In this document: positions 1 through 10,699 of the stretch, piece after piece | How positions within the stretch are numbered: position 1 is the stretch's first letter | How the letters are laid out: each line of letters opens with the position of its first letter | NCBI GenBank assembly: GCA_032622095.1 | Contig: CP136066.1 | Location: 44,961,835 to 45,025,834, forward strand | Reading direction: 5' to 3' | DNA from: Siphonodentalium dalli | Lineage: Eukaryota > Mollusca > Scaphopoda > Gadilida > Siphonodentaliidae | DNA length: 64,000 bases | Program-made: the position numbers and the translations under genes | Notes under the pieces: model-generated | The model's input: the letters and a program-made list of their open reading frames with translations, nothing else | The model's database searches: none | Told to the model about the DNA's origin: nothing

Positions 1-877
1 TATCGGTCGGACTTTGTGTCGCCATCTGCATTCCCAGTACCATGGGCATCACAAATCAATCATCGATGCCACGATCAGTGATCTGAGAAAGATTCCAGAA
101 GCCAAAGAGTCTCAGACAATATTTGAAAAAATGCGTACTGGACTAACTTCGTACCTCTGCTCCTCTCGTAATGTCATGACCAGGGATGACACTACACTTG
201 GCACACCGTCGGATCGGGAGCCGATGATAATGGCTGTCCCGTGTGCAACAATGTGCGCACGTTAAAGATCCCTACCGTGGCGAAGAAGTCACGGGTTCGG
301 CAAAAAAACTTCCTGGAAAAATTATGGATCTACTCGATCCCGTCCTGTAAAAGCCAGCCTTGGTCACTAGGACGTAACAACTACAGACAGATACAGATAA
401 TGATTGTTTTGACAAAGAATGAGTTTTTATACTGTTTGTCCTTATTGTTTCATAGGAAAGTTTCAACTAGTTATAAGAGGACGAAAGTCTTGTAAATCTT
501 CTTAGATCTATCTTCTATTCCGGTTGAAATGAAAGTCAGTGAAATTTGCCCGCGTCAATTAGAGTTTGGACCTTTGGTATCCGCAAGACACCTGATTCTC
601 AAAGAACACAGAATCTTGAGTGACAGCAAAATAAAAATTTGGCAAAATGTATTATCCCGACACGAAGTATGACCTTTACCTTTATGTGCAGAGCCAATCA
701 GAGCTCGTCCATAGCACATGAGCGCACCGGGGCCTATGCTTAAGCCGTTCTATTTTTAGATACTGACTTATCTGGCAACGTACTTATTAAGCAGAACACC
801 GGCATGCGGCTTTTTGTTGTAGTGTGTAGTACTAAGAAAGAAGACTCACTAAATACACGTCGCTATGCGAAGTTTAT
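1..877. other. No gene recognised
   Basis: No reading frame here has a recognisable domain. The short ORFs at 14-265 and 241-495 lack coding support. The stretch could be more of the decayed element whose cysteine-rich end lies just downstream, but that is inference. Confidence 0.4.
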
Positions 878-1264
878 GATATGGTATCTTCTAGCAAGAC
901 TGCGTTAGAGCCCCAAAAACTCCCACCAACAGAACGAGCGGCATACTATCACAGTCTAAGAGTTCATCTCTAGGTGATGATTTGGAGAACACTGAATAAC
1001 GACGTATTAAATGCTGAGAGATGGAGTTGGGAACGTCGTGGTGCGGATCTTGCCCCAGTCATGACTGACCAGAATGCAGCACCAGACGAACTGCTCAAGT
1101 TTGTACGGTGCAAGTGTAAGATGTCATAAAAAAAAACATGTGACACCAATGTGTGTACATGTCGCAAACATGGTCTGAAATTTGTTATCGCTTCTGGAGA
1201 TTGTCGTGGAGAGGGCTGCATGAATTCAGAAGAGGTTCTGATAGGAGATGATGAGGATGAGGTA
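878..1264 (+). pseudogene. Decayed cysteine-rich (CXC-like) ORF, probably mobile-element derived
   Basis: One plus frame reads through about 125 codons with two in-frame stops. It opens with a segment containing KLPPTERAAYYHSLRVHL, followed by a TAG (a likely CAG to TAG change) and VMIW. It continues with WSWERRGADLAPVMTD and PDELLKFVRCKCK, a TAA inside an A-run, then CDTNVCTCRKHG and GDCRGEGCMNSEE. The spaced C-x-C and C-x2-G pattern resembles the CXC-type cysteine-rich tail of a family of repetitive hypothetical proteins common in invertebrate genomes. That identification is from memory. Function is unknown. The two stops in an otherwise continuous frame indicate a pseudogene. No start codon or upstream exon was identified. 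Confidence 0.55.
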
Positions 1265-1888
1265 TGAGTGTATTGATATATTTGACACACATGTGCCGAA
1301 ATCATGAAGCATTTCTTATTCTGGTCATCACTGGCGAATTCGATCAACAAAAGAAATAATTGTCATTTTGGCGGCCATTTTGGTGGCCATCTTTTGACTC
1401 TCTGTGACTGATATTTGGTCAATGTGACTCCCATGGAATCCTCTGTCAAACGTGATGACATTTGTATGAGAGCAGTCTCATTAACCTTACCTCACAACGG
1501 ACTAATGCTGATTGGGGAATATTTCTAATTTTTTTATCGCCATCTTGGACGCCATCTTGAATCCTGAATTTTCCCCAAGGCGGATTTTAGCGGATTTTGG
1601 ATATGTTATTCCTGATAATTTTCCACACAATATGAGACCAAAACCAGCTTTATAACAATTGTTTCTAGGTTCAACCTCCCGACGATCACACTAGTGGACC
1701 AAATGCCAATCCAAAAGGCAAAAATCATGCCAATTTGTGAATTAATTACATGTGCAATACAAAGAGTAGAGTCCTTCATTTTATCCGCCAGACTTTATTA
1801 AAGTATCACATATTATACATGTATTACAATTAATAAATAACACCTTACTTACTACAGTACAAACTCACCCCATATTGGCCATACCTTG
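1265..1888. other. Non-coding AT-rich stretch
   Basis: No coding or structural RNA signal was seen. There are short repeated words of the type GGCGGCCATTTTGGTGGCC and CGCCATCTTGGACGCC, which resemble degenerate units of molluscan tandem arrays such as the one at 44.7-46.4 kb. Confidence 0.4.
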
Positions 1889-2130
1889 AAATAGTGTGTC
1901 TGTCATTTTCAGAATGAGGTCCCCAGAGGGTGAATTTAGTGATGCTACCCCGCACAGCGGGCTAGCATCCCTAAATTCACCCTATGGGGACCTCATTCCG
2001 CTGAGGTGTAAGCAGAATGAGGTCCCCAGAGGGTGAATTTGGTGATGCTAGCCCGCTATGCGGGATAGCATCACTAAATTAACCCTCTGGGGACCTCATT
2101 CTGCAAATGACAGGCTCACTATTTCACTAT
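1889..2130. mobile_element. Compact twin-hairpin element (family H, hAT-like)
   Basis: Outer inverted ends CCTTGAAATAGTGTGTCTG and CAGGCTCACTATTTCA enclose two adjacent palindromes. Each palindrome has arms starting AGAATGAGGTCCCCAGAGGG and closes around a CCCGCACAGCGGG or CCCGCTATGCGGG apex. A short linker, CGCTGAGGTGTAAGC, joins them. This is a shortened form of the 420-bp element at 59004-59423, which has clear 8-bp target duplications. Confidence 0.75.
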
Positions 2131-3344
2131 GGACATACCCAAGGATTTTAATCACCACAATAAATCATTATAATATAGAAGTTATATGTTAGAAGTATGT
2201 CTCAGTCGGAAAGTAGACTAAATATCCTATTGCGAAGTATCGGGGGAGGGGTGTATTTAATCCGATTAGTAGAATTTTTGTCTCTGAATTTAGATGCTTT
2301 CTGGTGTGATGAATGAGAAATCTTCAGTGATAAGACGTAGTTGTTGGAATAATCTGAAGGATTAGTTGTTTTAACGGAATTCTGAGGTGGTGCATTCATG
2401 TAACCATTTTATATTATATAATTATATGCCTATATAATAATGTGATCTTGGTTTTCTTGTAAATTATTGTATTACAACCAAGAATAGGTTTTATATATTT
2501 ATTTGAACCCACATGTGGGGTACTGCCCGGTACTCCTCATAAATAAAGGAGGGACGTCCAACATAACGAACGAAGGAACTCAAACTCCATACAGCGCCCT
2601 CTACGTTACACTAGCGATGAGAGATAACTCTGCCTGGAGTTTGGAAGGAACTATGCATGACAAACGTGGATGTGTAACGGATCCGGAATGCACAACCATA
2701 TTCGGTACGCGACACATACAAACGGCGTCAAGAGCGAAAAATAATGACGTTATAAATGCCGCATATATTGTAACTCATACCTGACACTATCGGAAAGGCC
2801 ATCTTTTTCTAGAACTAAACATGATCTCAAGAGATAATGGGACTGATCATCATGGGCAAAAAATAATAAAGTTGTCGGCGGGTTCGTAAACAAACCAATT
2901 ATATACACATACAAAAAAGGGTAAAGGAAAACAAAACAAAACAAATAAAAACAAAAAACAACAATGTCATAGTTTCTGGACATGTCAATCCAATTTATCA
3001 GCAAAAATACCAGTCTTAATTTAATTGTTTTAATGGATCATGTGTGTATATCTTTTAGTTGCTAATACACTCGTAAAGTTCATGGGCGGCCAGATTGTGG
3101 CCAGAATTCAATAAATTAGGTCCGGATCGAGCTGTTTACTGGACCTCCATAAAACATACTTAAATCAATAAATGGCACGTGAAACTAACAGTGGCTTATA
3201 TAAGCCGTGCGATGATGTTCCGCGTAACTGTGCGTTGTTTGTTCGCGTAAAGAAAGAGTCCTTAGATAAATAAGATTTTGACGTATATAATGGCGTAAAT
3301 TTAATGAAATACATTTTCAAACTATATAAATATGAGTCACAGTT
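2131..3344. other. No gene recognised
   Basis: ORFs at 2503-2784 (+) and 2750-3004 (-) have no recognisable domain, and the second is low-complexity hydrophobic from an AAACAAAA-rich tract. The word GTTGTCGGCGGGTTCGTA near 2871 recurs near 55410, so part of this stretch may be an undefined interspersed repeat. Confidence 0.4.
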
Positions 3345-3352
3345 TACCCTGT

Positions 3353-3759
3353 GCCAATGCATTCTCTTATATATGCGAGTCGACCATAGGTCGCCTCGCA
3401 TATATAAGAGAATGCATTGGCCTAACAATTTTTTACAATTTTAATAATTTTTTCTTGTATTCTTTAACAATTTTATAATTTCACCCATACAGAGCCCCAG
3501 ACAAACATGAGCAGACGACACTCTTCTATATGCTTCTATATATGTGTGGGGCTCCCTGCAGGGTAATGGATGTTTTTTATTTTATGTCCTAAAAATTGTA
3601 AGAAACATTTATTTAAAAAAAATGATAAAAAATTGTTAGGCCAATGCATTCTCTTATATATGCGAGGCGACATATGGTCGACTCGCATATATAAGAGAAT
3701 GCATTGGCACAGGGTAAAAAAAAACCCGACTTACGACTGGATTTGATATGGCGGGTCAC
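3353..3759. mobile_element. Twin-hairpin element, shell T (TGTGACCCGCC), left end lost
   Basis: Two 69-bp palindromes lie at 3353-3421 and 3640-3708, flanked by CCCTGTG on the outer left and CACAGGG on the outer right. The spacer holds a third, weaker inverted repeat (GAGCCCCAGACA ... TGTGTGGGGCTC). The right terminal repeat, ending ATATGGCGGGTCACA, is present at about 3723-3759. The matching left end is absent, so the copy is truncated. About 165 bp separate it from the next copy. Confidence 0.8.
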
Positions 3760-3925
3760 ATATTGTGATCACGGGTGTCCTCATTCACACCGATCCTTCT
3801 TCATTCCTCGTTCCCCGATTCCCAATCACGTTAGCGCAACAATAACACATTTGGGTACACCTGGCACTATTTCCTGTTATGCAATGGCCGTTGCATATCA
3901 TTATTATAGAACGGGATTAATGAAT

Positions 3926-4388
3926 TGTGACCCGCCATATCAAATCCAGTCGTAAGTCGGGATTTTTTTTACCCTGTGCCAATGCATTCTCTTATATATG
4001 CGAGTCGACCATAGGTCGCCTCGCATATATAAGAGAATGCATTGGCCTAACAATTTTTTATAATTTTTTTTTAAATAAATGTTTCTTACAATTTTTACGA
4101 CATAAAATAAAAAAACATCCTTTACCCTGCAGGGAGCCCCACACATATATAGAAGCATTAGAAGAGTGTCGTCTGCTCATGTTTGTCTGGGGCTCTGTAT
4201 GGGTGAAATTATAAAATTGTTAAAGAATACAAGAAAAAATTATTAAAATTGTAAAAAATTGTTAGGCCAATGGATTCTCTTATATATGCGAGGCGACCTA
4301 TGGTCGACTCGCATATATAAGAGAATGCATTGGCACAGGGTAAAAAAAAAATCCCGACTTACGACTGGATTTGATATGGCGGGTCACA
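3926..4388. mobile_element. Twin-hairpin element, shell T, complete
   Basis: The left TIR begins TGTGACCCGCCATATCAAAT (3926-3962) and is mirrored at 4352-4388. Hairpins lie at 3978-4046 and 4266-4334, and their apexes are reverse complements of each other, so the element is symmetric about its spacer. The spacer holds the GAGCCCCAGACA inverted repeat in the opposite orientation to the preceding copy. There is no coding capacity, so any transposase must act in trans. Confidence 0.85.
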
Positions 4389-4564
4389 ATTGAATAAGGG
4401 TCGGATCATGTAATATCAATGGTAACAAGTCAAATGAGGCGACATAATATACAACATTTACAACATCAAGACATTGCTGGTTATGTTATTTACAAGAAAT
4501 CGTAGATAATATATATCAAATTTGTCTTAAAGTTGTGTGAAACAATACACATGGGTGTTCTATA

Positions 4565-4981
4565 CTGTCCATAAGATCAGATAAGATAGTTTATTACAAT
4601 ACACCAGTGCAGGCAGTTGCAAATAACATAAAGTACAAGTAAATTAAACATAATACATAATATATGTGCATATAACAGTAAACAAACCTATAACTATATC
4701 CTACATACGATTCATAATGAAATATAAATTTCCCATAATTTTCATTTCCCCATATTTATATTTGTTCTCCTTTGGAAGAATAACCGGATAATGTTGCACA
4801 CGGAATTCATAATTACCTTGTCTTCATTTTTCATTATAAAAATCAATTTATCATCATCGTTCATGTTTGTAAAGTGTATGTTATTAGTGTTAGCAACATC
4901 AAATAATTCTTTCCTGAGGTCAGTGTACGCACTGCATTCCATTATGAAATGTTTTTCTATGTTACTATAGAGACAATGCAT
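4565..4981 (-). pseudogene. 3' end of a 5'-truncated non-LTR retrotransposon (LINE)
   Basis: The minus strand encodes a 79-residue C-terminal fragment with the segment EKHFIMECSAYTDLRKELFD. It resembles the HFL-x-EC-x-Y-x2-LR-x-LF motif found after the reverse transcriptase in jockey/CR1-like LINEs. A short 3' region follows downstream on the minus strand, with AATAAA and repeated ATCTTATCTGATCTTA words ending near 4565. The catalytic domains are missing, as expected for 5' truncation during target-primed insertion. The LINE clade cannot be fixed from this fragment. Confidence 0.6.
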
Positions 4982-5469
4982 GGCTTTAAGTTGACTGTGC
5001 CAAAATAGTGAGCCTCGAGGCTAGCGGACTATTCCTCCTCGAGGACGAATATGTTGATATAGTCCATGACAAGACGTGCATTATTTATTATATTATATCG
5101 AATACTGGTGTGAATTATCACATAATTTCGGTGTCTGATTTTGTCGCAATTTTATTAAAAACACTTCTTCAAATATTGCCCGAGGAAGGGCGACCGTGCC
5201 AAAATAGATCCCAAAAAACCTGGATAATTAATATTGCTAATTTAAAATTTTCAAATATCTCCGTTATTTCGTCAATTATTATTACGCCACCGTAGTGTGG
5301 TGTTTATTGCTTTTGGTTTTTTTGTATCGCATGGGCGATCGATAATTCACTGGGTGATTGTACATTCGGCAAACCTCGTCAGATTCCGTCACCGTTTCAT
5401 CGTACCGATAATTACGAGAGTACAACTAAGATTGGCACATGTGTTTACGTCACCGGTGTAATTGTGGGG

Positions 5470-6240
5470 ACATGCTTCTATTATGAAGGTTTGCTACCCC
5501 GAAGGTCCGCTATTCCGAAGGTTCTCTATTCCGAAGGTTTTTGTTATTTTTAGGTTAATTCTATATTTTAAAGTATTGAGACTAATTTGAGAGGGTTCAT
5601 TTTCACAAAGATTCTTTATATGGAGTGTGCGCTCACATCCGAACTGATCATGCGCGCACACCGATACAGATACAGGAGGAAATAACTTAACTTAGAACAT
5701 TAAATGTGATTTTGTTTTGTTTTCGCTGGTTTTCTTGAGATTTTATGTCATTACGTGGGCCCATACCTTTGAATTCTTGGCATATACTATGAATGTTGTG
5801 GTATATATGGACCCTCCCGCATTGGGACATGACATAGGTTCAGTTGACTTAAGTGGTGTTCTGTGTGTGCTCCAATTTGGAGTTCATTATTTTAAGGGCC
5901 AAGTTTAGAATTTTATGGGTCCATACCTTTGAACTCTGGGCATATAATATGAATATTGGGGGGCATGGCTCTATTCCGAAGGTTCACTATCCCGAAGGTC
6001 CACTATTCCGAAATTTCTCTGAATGTTCGCTATTCCGAAGGTTCACCAATCCGAAGGTTCGTTATTCCGAAGGTTCTGTGTTCCAAAGATTTTTTTTATT
6101 TTAAGGTTAATTCTATATTCTAAAGTAACGAGAGGGTTCATTATCACGAAGATTCTTTTGATGAAGGAAATAACGTAAAACATTAAATGTGATTTTGTTT
6201 TGTTTTCGAGGGTTTTCTTGAGTTTAATGTCATTACGTAT
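5470..6240. repeat. TTCCGAAGGT short tandem repeats with duplicated flank
   Basis: Clusters of the ~15-bp unit CGCTATTCCGAAGGT occur at about 5490-5545 and 5975-6090. The ~150 bp that follow each cluster are themselves duplicated: they contain GGTTAATTCTATATT and GTGATTTTGTTTTGTTTTCG. A GGGCCCATACCTTTGAA word is repeated between them. No gene was recognised. Confidence 0.7.
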
Positions 6241-6689
6241 GACCTTATTTCTCATTACATATTCACGCCAAGGAGCCCACACAATTGCTATGTTACGATG
6301 CGATTTAATGTGATTATGTGTGACCTAATATCTCAATAATCTGAGGCAAGAGTACGCCTGCTAAAGGCGAATTATAACAGTTGGGGGTATAACGCTCAAT
6401 AAATACTGGAGGCTATAACAAACTGCGCAGTAGAATATCGCTGAATGGACGAGTATGAGATGAGCCTAAATGCAATTGTGACTTTGTTTAAAGGCCCACT
6501 TAATTTTCGAGTCATTAATTTTTTATAGTATATACGGTTTTAATAACAATTTATGCCATAAAATTTGAATAAACTACTATAATTCATCACCATTTGAAAG
6601 GCAGAATACTTCTATCTCCTAGTTTGAAACACCTTCAAAATACCGCGTCGTATATCTAGCAATTAGCAACCAACATGTCCTCCTCGGCT

Positions 6690-7215
6690 TTCCATAGATT
6701 TCAACGTAATTTGATACCTATGGGTATTTGTGTCCGGGAAGTGTTTTGAACGGGTCAAATCGTGAACCCGACCTGACCTTGACCTTTAAAACTGTCAATG
6801 CAAGGTCAATTTGGGTAAAACGGACAAATTTCGGCGAAATTTGATACTAGGGATACTTTGGTCTGAGGAGAGTTTTAAACGGGTCAAATCGTGACCTCGG
6901 CCTGACCTTGACCTTCAATATGGCCAATCAAAGGTCAACTCGGATAAAACGGATAGATTTCGACGAAATTTGATACCTATGGGTACTTTTGTCGGGGGGG
7001 GGGGTGTTTTGGACGGGTCAAATCATGACTCTGACCTTACCTTGACCTTCAAAATTGTTAATTAAAGGTCAAGTTGGGTAAAACGGACGGATTTCGACGA
7101 AATTTGATACCTATGGGTAGTTTTCTACGGGTGGGGGTGTTTTGGACTGGACAAATCATGACCCTGACCTGACCTTGACTTTCGAAATAGTCAATTGAAG
7201 GTCAAATCGCACCTT
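6690..7215. repeat. ~130-bp tandem repeat, about four units
   Basis: The words CGGGTCAAATCGTGA, CCTGACCTTGACCTT and AAATTTGATACCTATGGG recur at spacings of about 129-134 bp. Units have diverged by substitutions and a G-run at about 6995-7003. Nothing coding was seen. Confidence 0.75.
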
Positions 7216-7577
7216 TCACCGGAAAGCAGATGTGAAACAGCCCGGGTGAAGTCGGGCCTATCAGCTTGTGTAATAAAGAAGACAGTTTGATGAAAGTAAT
7301 GTATGCCACGAGAAACGGGAAAACTTGAAATATGGAAGTACGCAAATTTCCCGCATAAAATTTGAAAGCTAGTTTATAGAATAATTGTATTATTATTTAT
7401 ATTTATGGCTAATAATACGATCTTGGTGGCGTTACCATTTCTGACTATGGTTTTCTTGTTGTTACTTGTTTGGTTGTAGTGAAGCAATTTTGGCATGTCT
7501 GAGCGTCAGATTGGCATGCAATATTAGCATGTACCGAAGGCTAATATTTGTGTTACGGTTACTATAGATTTAATTAA

Positions 7578-8423
7578 AGGTACTCAATCCGATCAGACAG
7601 TCCCCATACAATCAAGAAACAACAACAAAAACAACAACAACAACAATAACAACAACATACGCTAGCTTTAGTGATCAGAATCGATTTATTGCAACAAAAT
7701 AATGCTAACCCTTCACCCAACAGAAGGGCCCTGTGTCAATGCATTCTCTTATATATGCGAGTCGACCATAGGTCGCCTCGCATATATAAGAGAATGCATT
7801 GGCTTAACACATTAAAAATTATAAAATTGTTAAAGAATGTAAGAAAAAATGGTATTTTTTTTAGGCCAATGCATTCTCTTATATATGCGAGGCGACCTAT
7901 GGTCGACTCGCATATATAAGAGAATGCATTGGCACACGGCTAACTGTAACTATCACAATGTGGTCAATGAGCCGGTTCCAATGATATCCATATTTGTATG
8001 GTTCTATTGAGACAGACCGAAGATATTTTAGGCTGTTGAAGCTTTATTTGGCCGGTTTTGGCCGTTTTGTTTGGTAAAGGGTTAACCAGTGACTGTCAAC
8101 TATGGTATAAAATATCCCAAAACATATTATTTATCAGCATTTTGTTCAACAAAATATGGTCGTATTATCACGAAATTAAACCATATTACCACTTGATTTT
8201 AGAGTTATCCATCTTGATCCGCAATTTTGTCCGAGACCCTCCGTTTGACCACGTGTTTCTGTGCCACATATTAATACACATCTCGAGAAATAACAAACTT
8301 CAAAAATCGATATCTGGTCACTCTGAGTTTTGATGGGTGGGTTCCTCGACTCGAATCAAATATGTTTTACCCCCGAAGCCAAAGAAATAGTAATTTAGGA
8401 ACGTCTGATCGGATTGAGTACCT
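7578..8423. mobile_element. TTAA-flanked MITE, AGGTACTCAA ends (piggyBac-like)
   Basis: Ends AGGTACTCAATCCGATC and GATCGGATTGAGTACCT form inverted repeats, flanked by TTAA at 7574-7577 and 8424-8427. TTAA duplication is the hallmark of the piggyBac superfamily. The copy has been enlarged by a nested twin-hairpin element at 7709-8081. A shorter 469-bp relative at 30508-30976 has the same ends. No transposase frame is present. Confidence 0.85.
7709..8081. mobile_element. Twin-hairpin element, shell P (CCCTTTACCCAACA), nested
   Basis: The left end CCCTTCACCCAACAG (flank CTAA, a mutated TTAA) and right end TTGGTAAAGGG followed by TTAA mark the element. Hairpins are at 7735-7803 and 7865-7933. 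The right half carries the P-specific internal segment (CCGGTTCCAATGATATCC, AAGCTTTATTTGGCCGG). It sits wholly inside the AGGTACTCAA element and therefore inserted later. Confidence 0.85.
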
Positions 8424-8429
8424 TTAATC

Positions 8430-9395
8430 ATTCTCCCGGACAAACATATGTATGATACTGAATTAGTGCGACGCTGATTTTGAATAATTTGTGTGAAATA
8501 TGATTTATATGATTTTATATTATCCCTCTTTTATCAAATTCACAAAACGATAATGGTCATGTACCACTATAATAGTGGAATTCAGGATGTCGTCGCATCA
8601 GAATTATAATGTCGTAACTCCATTTTGGTGGGAAATGAGTATTTGATATCATTCGAATCGTGAGAAAAAATCCAATCCCATGGGCCAAACTATTTTTGCA
8701 AATATTCTCACAAACCAGTAACACAAATGTCGTATCTCCACAATTATTCGTGCTATATAAGGTCGTATGTCCAACAACAGCCAATCGGATGCTTTAGGTT
8801 GTCCACTTGACTTCTGATTTGTGTTTGGGAATTCTCAAATGTGTGCTATATGGTCGTATCTCCATGTTAGTCACGTGATCATTTGGTGATTTAATTTTTT
8901 TGTGATTTTTCCACAACTTTCTGTATGATGATGCTCATGAGTGAATATTCACAATGTAGAATAGACACTTTTTAGTTCATAGACACATGATATTGCCACC
9001 ATATTTAGCTTAATTTGTATATTTATTAGCACAACTTCCTTATAGCACGGAAACCAATCGTCGTTTGTGTACGCAAAATGTCGTATTTCCAAACAATTTA
9101 TTGTTTTTAAAAGAAAACGAGGATGTAAACAGAAACAAATATGTGGTTCAATGGACAGCTAATGCCAGTTTTCATTGGGATAAATACAACAATACGTCAT
9201 GCTTTGTCAACATTATGAGAAATGTTGTCTGAAAACTTCAATCTTCATTTTCTCGGAAAGTTGAAAATGTGAGTTACGACCTTATAGTTATGCATGATGC
9301 GACGATGTGCCTTACCTGTTTATAGTTGGCTTTGTGAACAGACGTCATGCAACACACATAATATATTTATCAAATGCATGAACACAACATGCTGC
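8430..9395. other. Non-coding stretch 3' of the receptor gene
   Basis: No gene was recognised. A short motif of the type GTCGTATCTCCA recurs irregularly in both strands (about 8600, 8720, 8760, 8845 and 9075), suggesting a very degenerate tandem array. The 8557-8784 ORF has no identifiable domain. Confidence 0.4.
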
Positions 9396-9399
9396 TAAT

Positions 9400-10614
9400 T
9401 TATTTAGAAAAATAAATGTAAGATCCCATCGAAACATGCAAAATAATCAAAAATGATCCAAAAAACAAGAAGAATGCTTTGTTCAAAAAGCGTTCTAATT
9501 CGCGCGCCGATGGAGTGCACCTGTCTTCTTTTGTACGATCAGACGTATCTTCTGATTCCCCTTTCGATTGTTCTGTTTCCGAGTCGGTGTTGCTGACCTT
9601 TACCATCGATGACCTTTTACAGAGAAGGTACAACATTGCGCAGACGCGAAATTTGTTGTCTTTTGCAGAAAAATGGACATGTGTTGTGTAGATGCTCGCC
9701 GGCACTATCATGGAACTGCTCATAAGCAGACATGACAGATATATGTTATAGATAGACGTAAACTGACTCGTTGTAGGAAGGTCAGTAACAACCCAGTTCA
9801 CGAAAACATAAAATGCCAAGAGCAATGTTACTGCCAGACAAAGCTTCTCCCCGGATTCCGACGGAACGAGAAAAACAGATAAATTCAAAAAGGAAAGCAG
9901 TGCAACTGGAGCGATAAAGTTAATCATGTAAAATTTTGACTGACGTTTCAGCTGGATGGCATATTCCAAAATCTTAAAACCAGCATGTTCATGGTTGTAT
10001 GTTTTCTGTGTTAGACTTAATAGATCCCAGTTTCCAACGGCTGCGGTGATCTGTTTCGAACTGCCGAGGTTTAAGTTTACATCGTCCATTGATCTCTCAA
10101 TGAAGGAAAGAGAACAAATCTGAGTGTCGAAAGGGAACAGAGTAACGTCAATTTCACACTCAGATTGAAACGTGGCAATGATTTCCCACATAACGGATCC
10201 TTCCGCGTCCACTAATAGTGTCCCCCCGTAATCATAACTCGGCATGTCTTTGTAGAAATTTATCAAAACAGGGTTTGGTTTCCAAAGCATCTCCGAGTCT
10301 ACGGCGATGGGTTCCTTGCCAGCGTTAGAAACGTTGTTTCTTGTAAACATTTCGTCAATCCAGTGAATCCAAAGAACGGCCGATGACGTCATCGACTGAG
10401 TGGCTGCATCCATTTCTATAACGGAACGGAACATGAAATCGACGGTAACATTAATCGGTTGTGATTGGTCTTGCACTGGTCGCAGACGCCCATCATATGA
10501 CGATAGAATGCTATCCTTCAACTGTTTCAGTTCAGAATAACTTGACCCAATCACGTGATATGCAAATGATTCGAGAAATAGAAATATCATCCAAGTCATT
10601 CGTATCCAATTCAT
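9400..10614 (-). CDS. Intronless Cys-loop ligand-gated ion channel subunit, nicotinic-receptor type
   Basis: This 404-residue protein has the full pentameric-channel layout. A signal peptide (about 1-23) precedes an extracellular ligand-binding domain, with WKPNP (111-115) at the WxPD position and a Cys-loop C153-C167 with exactly 13 intervening residues, including LFPFDTQIC. Four membrane helices follow: M1 about 229-251, M2 about 255-277, M3 about 283-310 and M4 about 378-402. M2 starts GEKLCLAVTLLLA. The Glu before Lys is the cation-selectivity ring of nicotinic subunits, so a plasma-membrane cation channel subunit is likely. The M3-M4 loop is short and Ser/Glu-rich. The vicinal Cys pair of alpha subunits is missing, and no Trp follows the Cys-loop where the main aromatic-box Trp normally sits, so classical acetylcholine binding is doubtful. 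The single-exon structure suggests an old retrocopy. AATAAA (9399-9404) overlaps the stop codon. Confidence 0.9.
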   Translation of the reverse strand: MNWIRMTWMIFLFLESFAYHVIGSSYSELKQLKDSILSSYDGRLRPVQDQSQPINVTVDFMFRSVIEMDAATQSMTSSAVLWIHWIDEMFTRNNVSNAGKEPIAVDSEMLWKPNPVLINFYKDMPSYDYGGTLLVDAEGSVMWEIIATFQSECEIDVTLFPFDTQICSLSFIERSMDDVNLNLGSSKQITAAVGNWDLLSLTQKTYNHEHAGFKILEYAIQLKRQSKFYMINFIAPVALLSFLNLSVFLVPSESGEKLCLAVTLLLAFYVFVNWVVTDLPTTSQFTSIYNIYLSCLLMSSSMIVPASIYTTHVHFSAKDNKFRVCAMLYLLCKRSSMVKVSNTDSETEQSKGESEDTSDRTKEDRCTPSARELERFLNKAFFLFFGSFLIILHVSMGSYIYFSK

Positions 10615-10684
10615 GTCGTGATAGTTGAGGTTTCTATGTAGAGAGCAAATGTGTATATACGTACTGTAATGTATAAGGGTTAGT

Positions 10685-10694
10685 TATTTATAGA
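10685..10694 (-). promoter_or_regulatory. Candidate TATA box of the receptor gene
   Basis: The minus strand reads TCTATAAATA about 75 bp upstream of the ATG. It is the only strong TATA-like word at a sensible distance. Transcription start and any 5' UTR intron are not resolved; a TTACAG word lies between it and the ATG. Confidence 0.4.
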
Positions 10695-10699
10695 ACTTA

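Noticed and set aside
2503-2784. 93-residue ORF
   Set aside because: No domain, signal peptide or splice support, and no repeat copy to compare.
3353-4334. Regularly spaced palindromes suggesting a CRISPR array
   Set aside because: Spacers are not unique, unit structure is TIR-bounded, and the sequence is clearly eukaryotic.
9479-9691. Plus-strand ORF opposite the receptor gene
   Set aside because: Antisense shadow of the Cys-loop receptor.
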